Positions 5,245 to 5,908 of a stretch of DNA of 5,908 nt are shown piece by piece (within the stretch, counting starts at the first letter, position 1; every line of letters starts with the position of its first letter). Location of the stretch: positions 1-5,908 of the forward strand of contig CATZTY010000073.1 of assembly GCA_958424475.1 (NCBI GenBank), given 5' to 3'. The notes beneath the pieces are model-generated. The model was not told the origin of the DNA, searched no databases, and was given only the letters and a program-made list of their open reading frames with translations. Source of the DNA: an uncultured Collinsella sp. Its GTDB lineage: Bacteria; Actinomycetota; Coriobacteriia; Coriobacteriales; Coriobacteriaceae. A program made the position numbers and the translations under genes.

Positions 5245-5245
5245 A
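4421..5245 (+). CDS. PTS mannose/fructose/sorbose family IID component (copy 2)
   Basis: A 274-residue EIID with the same amino-acid sequence as copy 1, including the ALMGPLSGIGDSIF signature and the C-terminal KKINP. The nucleotide sequence also reads as identical except for the last base of the stop codon (TAA). The same start logic applies: GGAAGGGG (4404-4411) lies 9 nt before the ATG at 4421, while the in-frame ATG at 4412 is too close. It would pair with IIC copy 2, whose C-terminal tail is the same as in copy 1, so the IID could in principle assemble with either IIC. A terminator hairpin begins 36 nt after the stop. Confidence 0.94.
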   Translation: MTSSPENKITRSDLVKSAVNVGALGMEFSWTYYKQMNIAFCLMVANMLKKIYAGRPDDYAEALHRHCAFFNITVQFAPFVGGIAMAMEEKVARGEIEPESVNDVKAALMGPLSGIGDSIFLSTLRVVAAAVGISLCQAGNPFGPIAFLLIYNVPGFALRIWGAVKGYELGVGFLDEAQRTGLMQKIMTCVGIVGVMVVGAMCKDMFWASIPVAIGSGEDAQTLQDILDGIMPGMLGMIAFWLYYWLLSKKINPMVLIVATMVVGIIGAFFGVLA

Positions 5246-5280
5246 GGGCCCGGCTGCATAGATTTTCGTTGCAACCTGGG

Positions 5281-5319
5281 AAGGGGATGGAGCAGGCCTA
5301 TGCCCTCCATCCCCTTTTT
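5281..5319 (+). terminator. intrinsic terminator after the second IIC-IID pair
   Basis: AAGGGGATGGAG (5281-5292) pairs with CTCCATCCCCTT (5305-5316). A short inner GGC/GCC stem is possible, and five Ts (5315-5319) follow. It is a strong Rho-independent terminator by shape. The next start codon is only 17 nt beyond the T-run. Confidence 0.92.
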
Positions 5320-5336
5320 GTATAGAAGGAGTTCGT

Positions 5337-5908
5337 ATGTTCGCGAAGGATCGCGAAGCAATGCGCCTGACGCCGGCAGAGGTCAGGCTGATTCTTATTG
5401 AGTCCCTGCAGTGGTGCGCCAACAATGCGGTCTACTTTTTGGGGCTTATCGGTGCGGCCACGTATGATCTGGCCGGCACGGCCTTTTTGGTTGCCGCCAT
5501 TACGCTCGCGCGCAATCTTATGACGTCGGTGGGCAATATGGTGTCGGGCTCGGTCATCGATCGCTTTGGACCGCGCCGGACGTCGTTTGTGACGTGCGTG
5601 ATTACGGCAGTGCTATCGCTTGGCGTGGGGTTAGCGCCGTTGTCTGTCCCCGGGCTTGTGTTTGCCGCGTGCGTCTTGGGACTTGCGGGCGGCTTTATCA
5701 ACACCTGCACGCATGCGTTTCCGGGATACCTGGAGTCGACCACCGAGGGCCGTACCCGCGTGAACGGTCTCATGGTGTTCTACAGCAATATCGCCTATAC
5801 TGCTGGCCCGCTGCTCGGTGGTGCCATCGTGAGCTGTTTTGCCACGCAATCGGTCTATCTGCTCATGGCGGGCATGATGGGTGTGGCGGCCGTGCTCTCT
5901 CTGGGTTG
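5337..5908 (+). CDS. major facilitator superfamily transporter (N-terminal part, runs off window)
   Basis: An open frame from the ATG at 5337 to the window end, 190 residues visible with no stop. AGAAGGAG (5324-5331) is a strong Shine-Dalgarno 5 nt before the ATG. The protein begins with a short hydrophilic stretch (MFAKDREAMRLTPAEVRL), then alternates hydrophobic helices. The loop after the second helix reads GSVIDRFGPRR, the MFS motif A (G-x3-D-R-x-G-x-R-R/K). A later helix with YSNIAYTAGPLLGGAIVS resembles the family's fifth-helix motif with Gly-Pro. About the first six helices of twelve are in view. Substrate is unknown; sugar, drug and siderophore exporters are all possible. Codon use is mixed, like the EamA gene and unlike the IID before it. 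Confidence 0.87.
   Translation, partial: MFAKDREAMRLTPAEVRLILIESLQWCANNAVYFLGLIGAATYDLAGTAFLVAAITLARNLMTSVGNMVSGSVIDRFGPRRTSFVTCVITAVLSLGVGLAPLSVPGLVFAACVLGLAGGFINTCTHAFPGYLESTTEGRTRVNGLMVFYSNIAYTAGPLLGGAIVSCFATQSVYLLMAGMMGVAAVLSLG

Noticed and set aside
1..5908. CRISPR array, tRNA, rRNA, insertion sequence or attachment site
   Set aside because: There are no spaced short repeats, no tRNA-like cloverleaf or rRNA motif, no transposase, and no terminal inverted repeats or target duplications around the 1,044-bp repeats.

Overview
The window looks like a chromosomal segment from a high-GC, gut-type bacterium. Gene content, GC-rich codons and the mix of genes suggest an actinobacterium of the Coriobacteriia (Collinsella-like). 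That assignment is inference from style; no taxonomic marker is present.

Layout, all genes on the + strand. (1) Bases 2-2454 hold a mannose/fructose/sorbose-family phosphotransferase (PTS) operon in the order IIA (3' part only), IIB, IIC, IID, closed by a strong intrinsic terminator at 2484-2514. (2) Bases 2543-3433 encode an EamA/DMT-type membrane transporter that starts only 28 nt after the terminator's T-run. (3) A 224-base intergenic region (3434-3657) carries a consensus -10 box, two near-identical 10-bp palindromes, a long hairpin and a hairpin over the next ribosome binding site. (4) Bases 3658-5245 hold a second IIC-IID pair without its own IIA or IIB, closed by another strong terminator (5281-5319). 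(5) From 5337 to the window end runs the N-terminal part of a major facilitator superfamily (MFS) transporter.

The main feature is the relation between the two IIC-IID pairs. From base 1410 to 2453 and from 4201 to 5244 (1,044 bp, offset 2,791) they read as identical, covering the last quarter of IIC and all of IID. They stop being identical at the last base of the IID stop codon (TAG versus TAA). Upstream, the first ~180 residues of the two IIC proteins are only about 73% identical by hand count, and most differences fall between residues ~99 and ~180. The shared tract also has nearly every codon ending in G or C (all but three codons of IID), unlike its neighbours. This points to recent gene conversion or duplication that keeps a constant IID and IIC tail attached to two different IIC front halves.

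How the parts would work together: IIA and IIB relay phosphate from HPr to a sugar carried through the IIC-IID membrane complex. The second IIC-IID pair could borrow the upstream IIA/IIB and offer a different sugar specificity under its own promoter. The two other transporters may export or import related solutes, but nothing in the sequence fixes their substrates.
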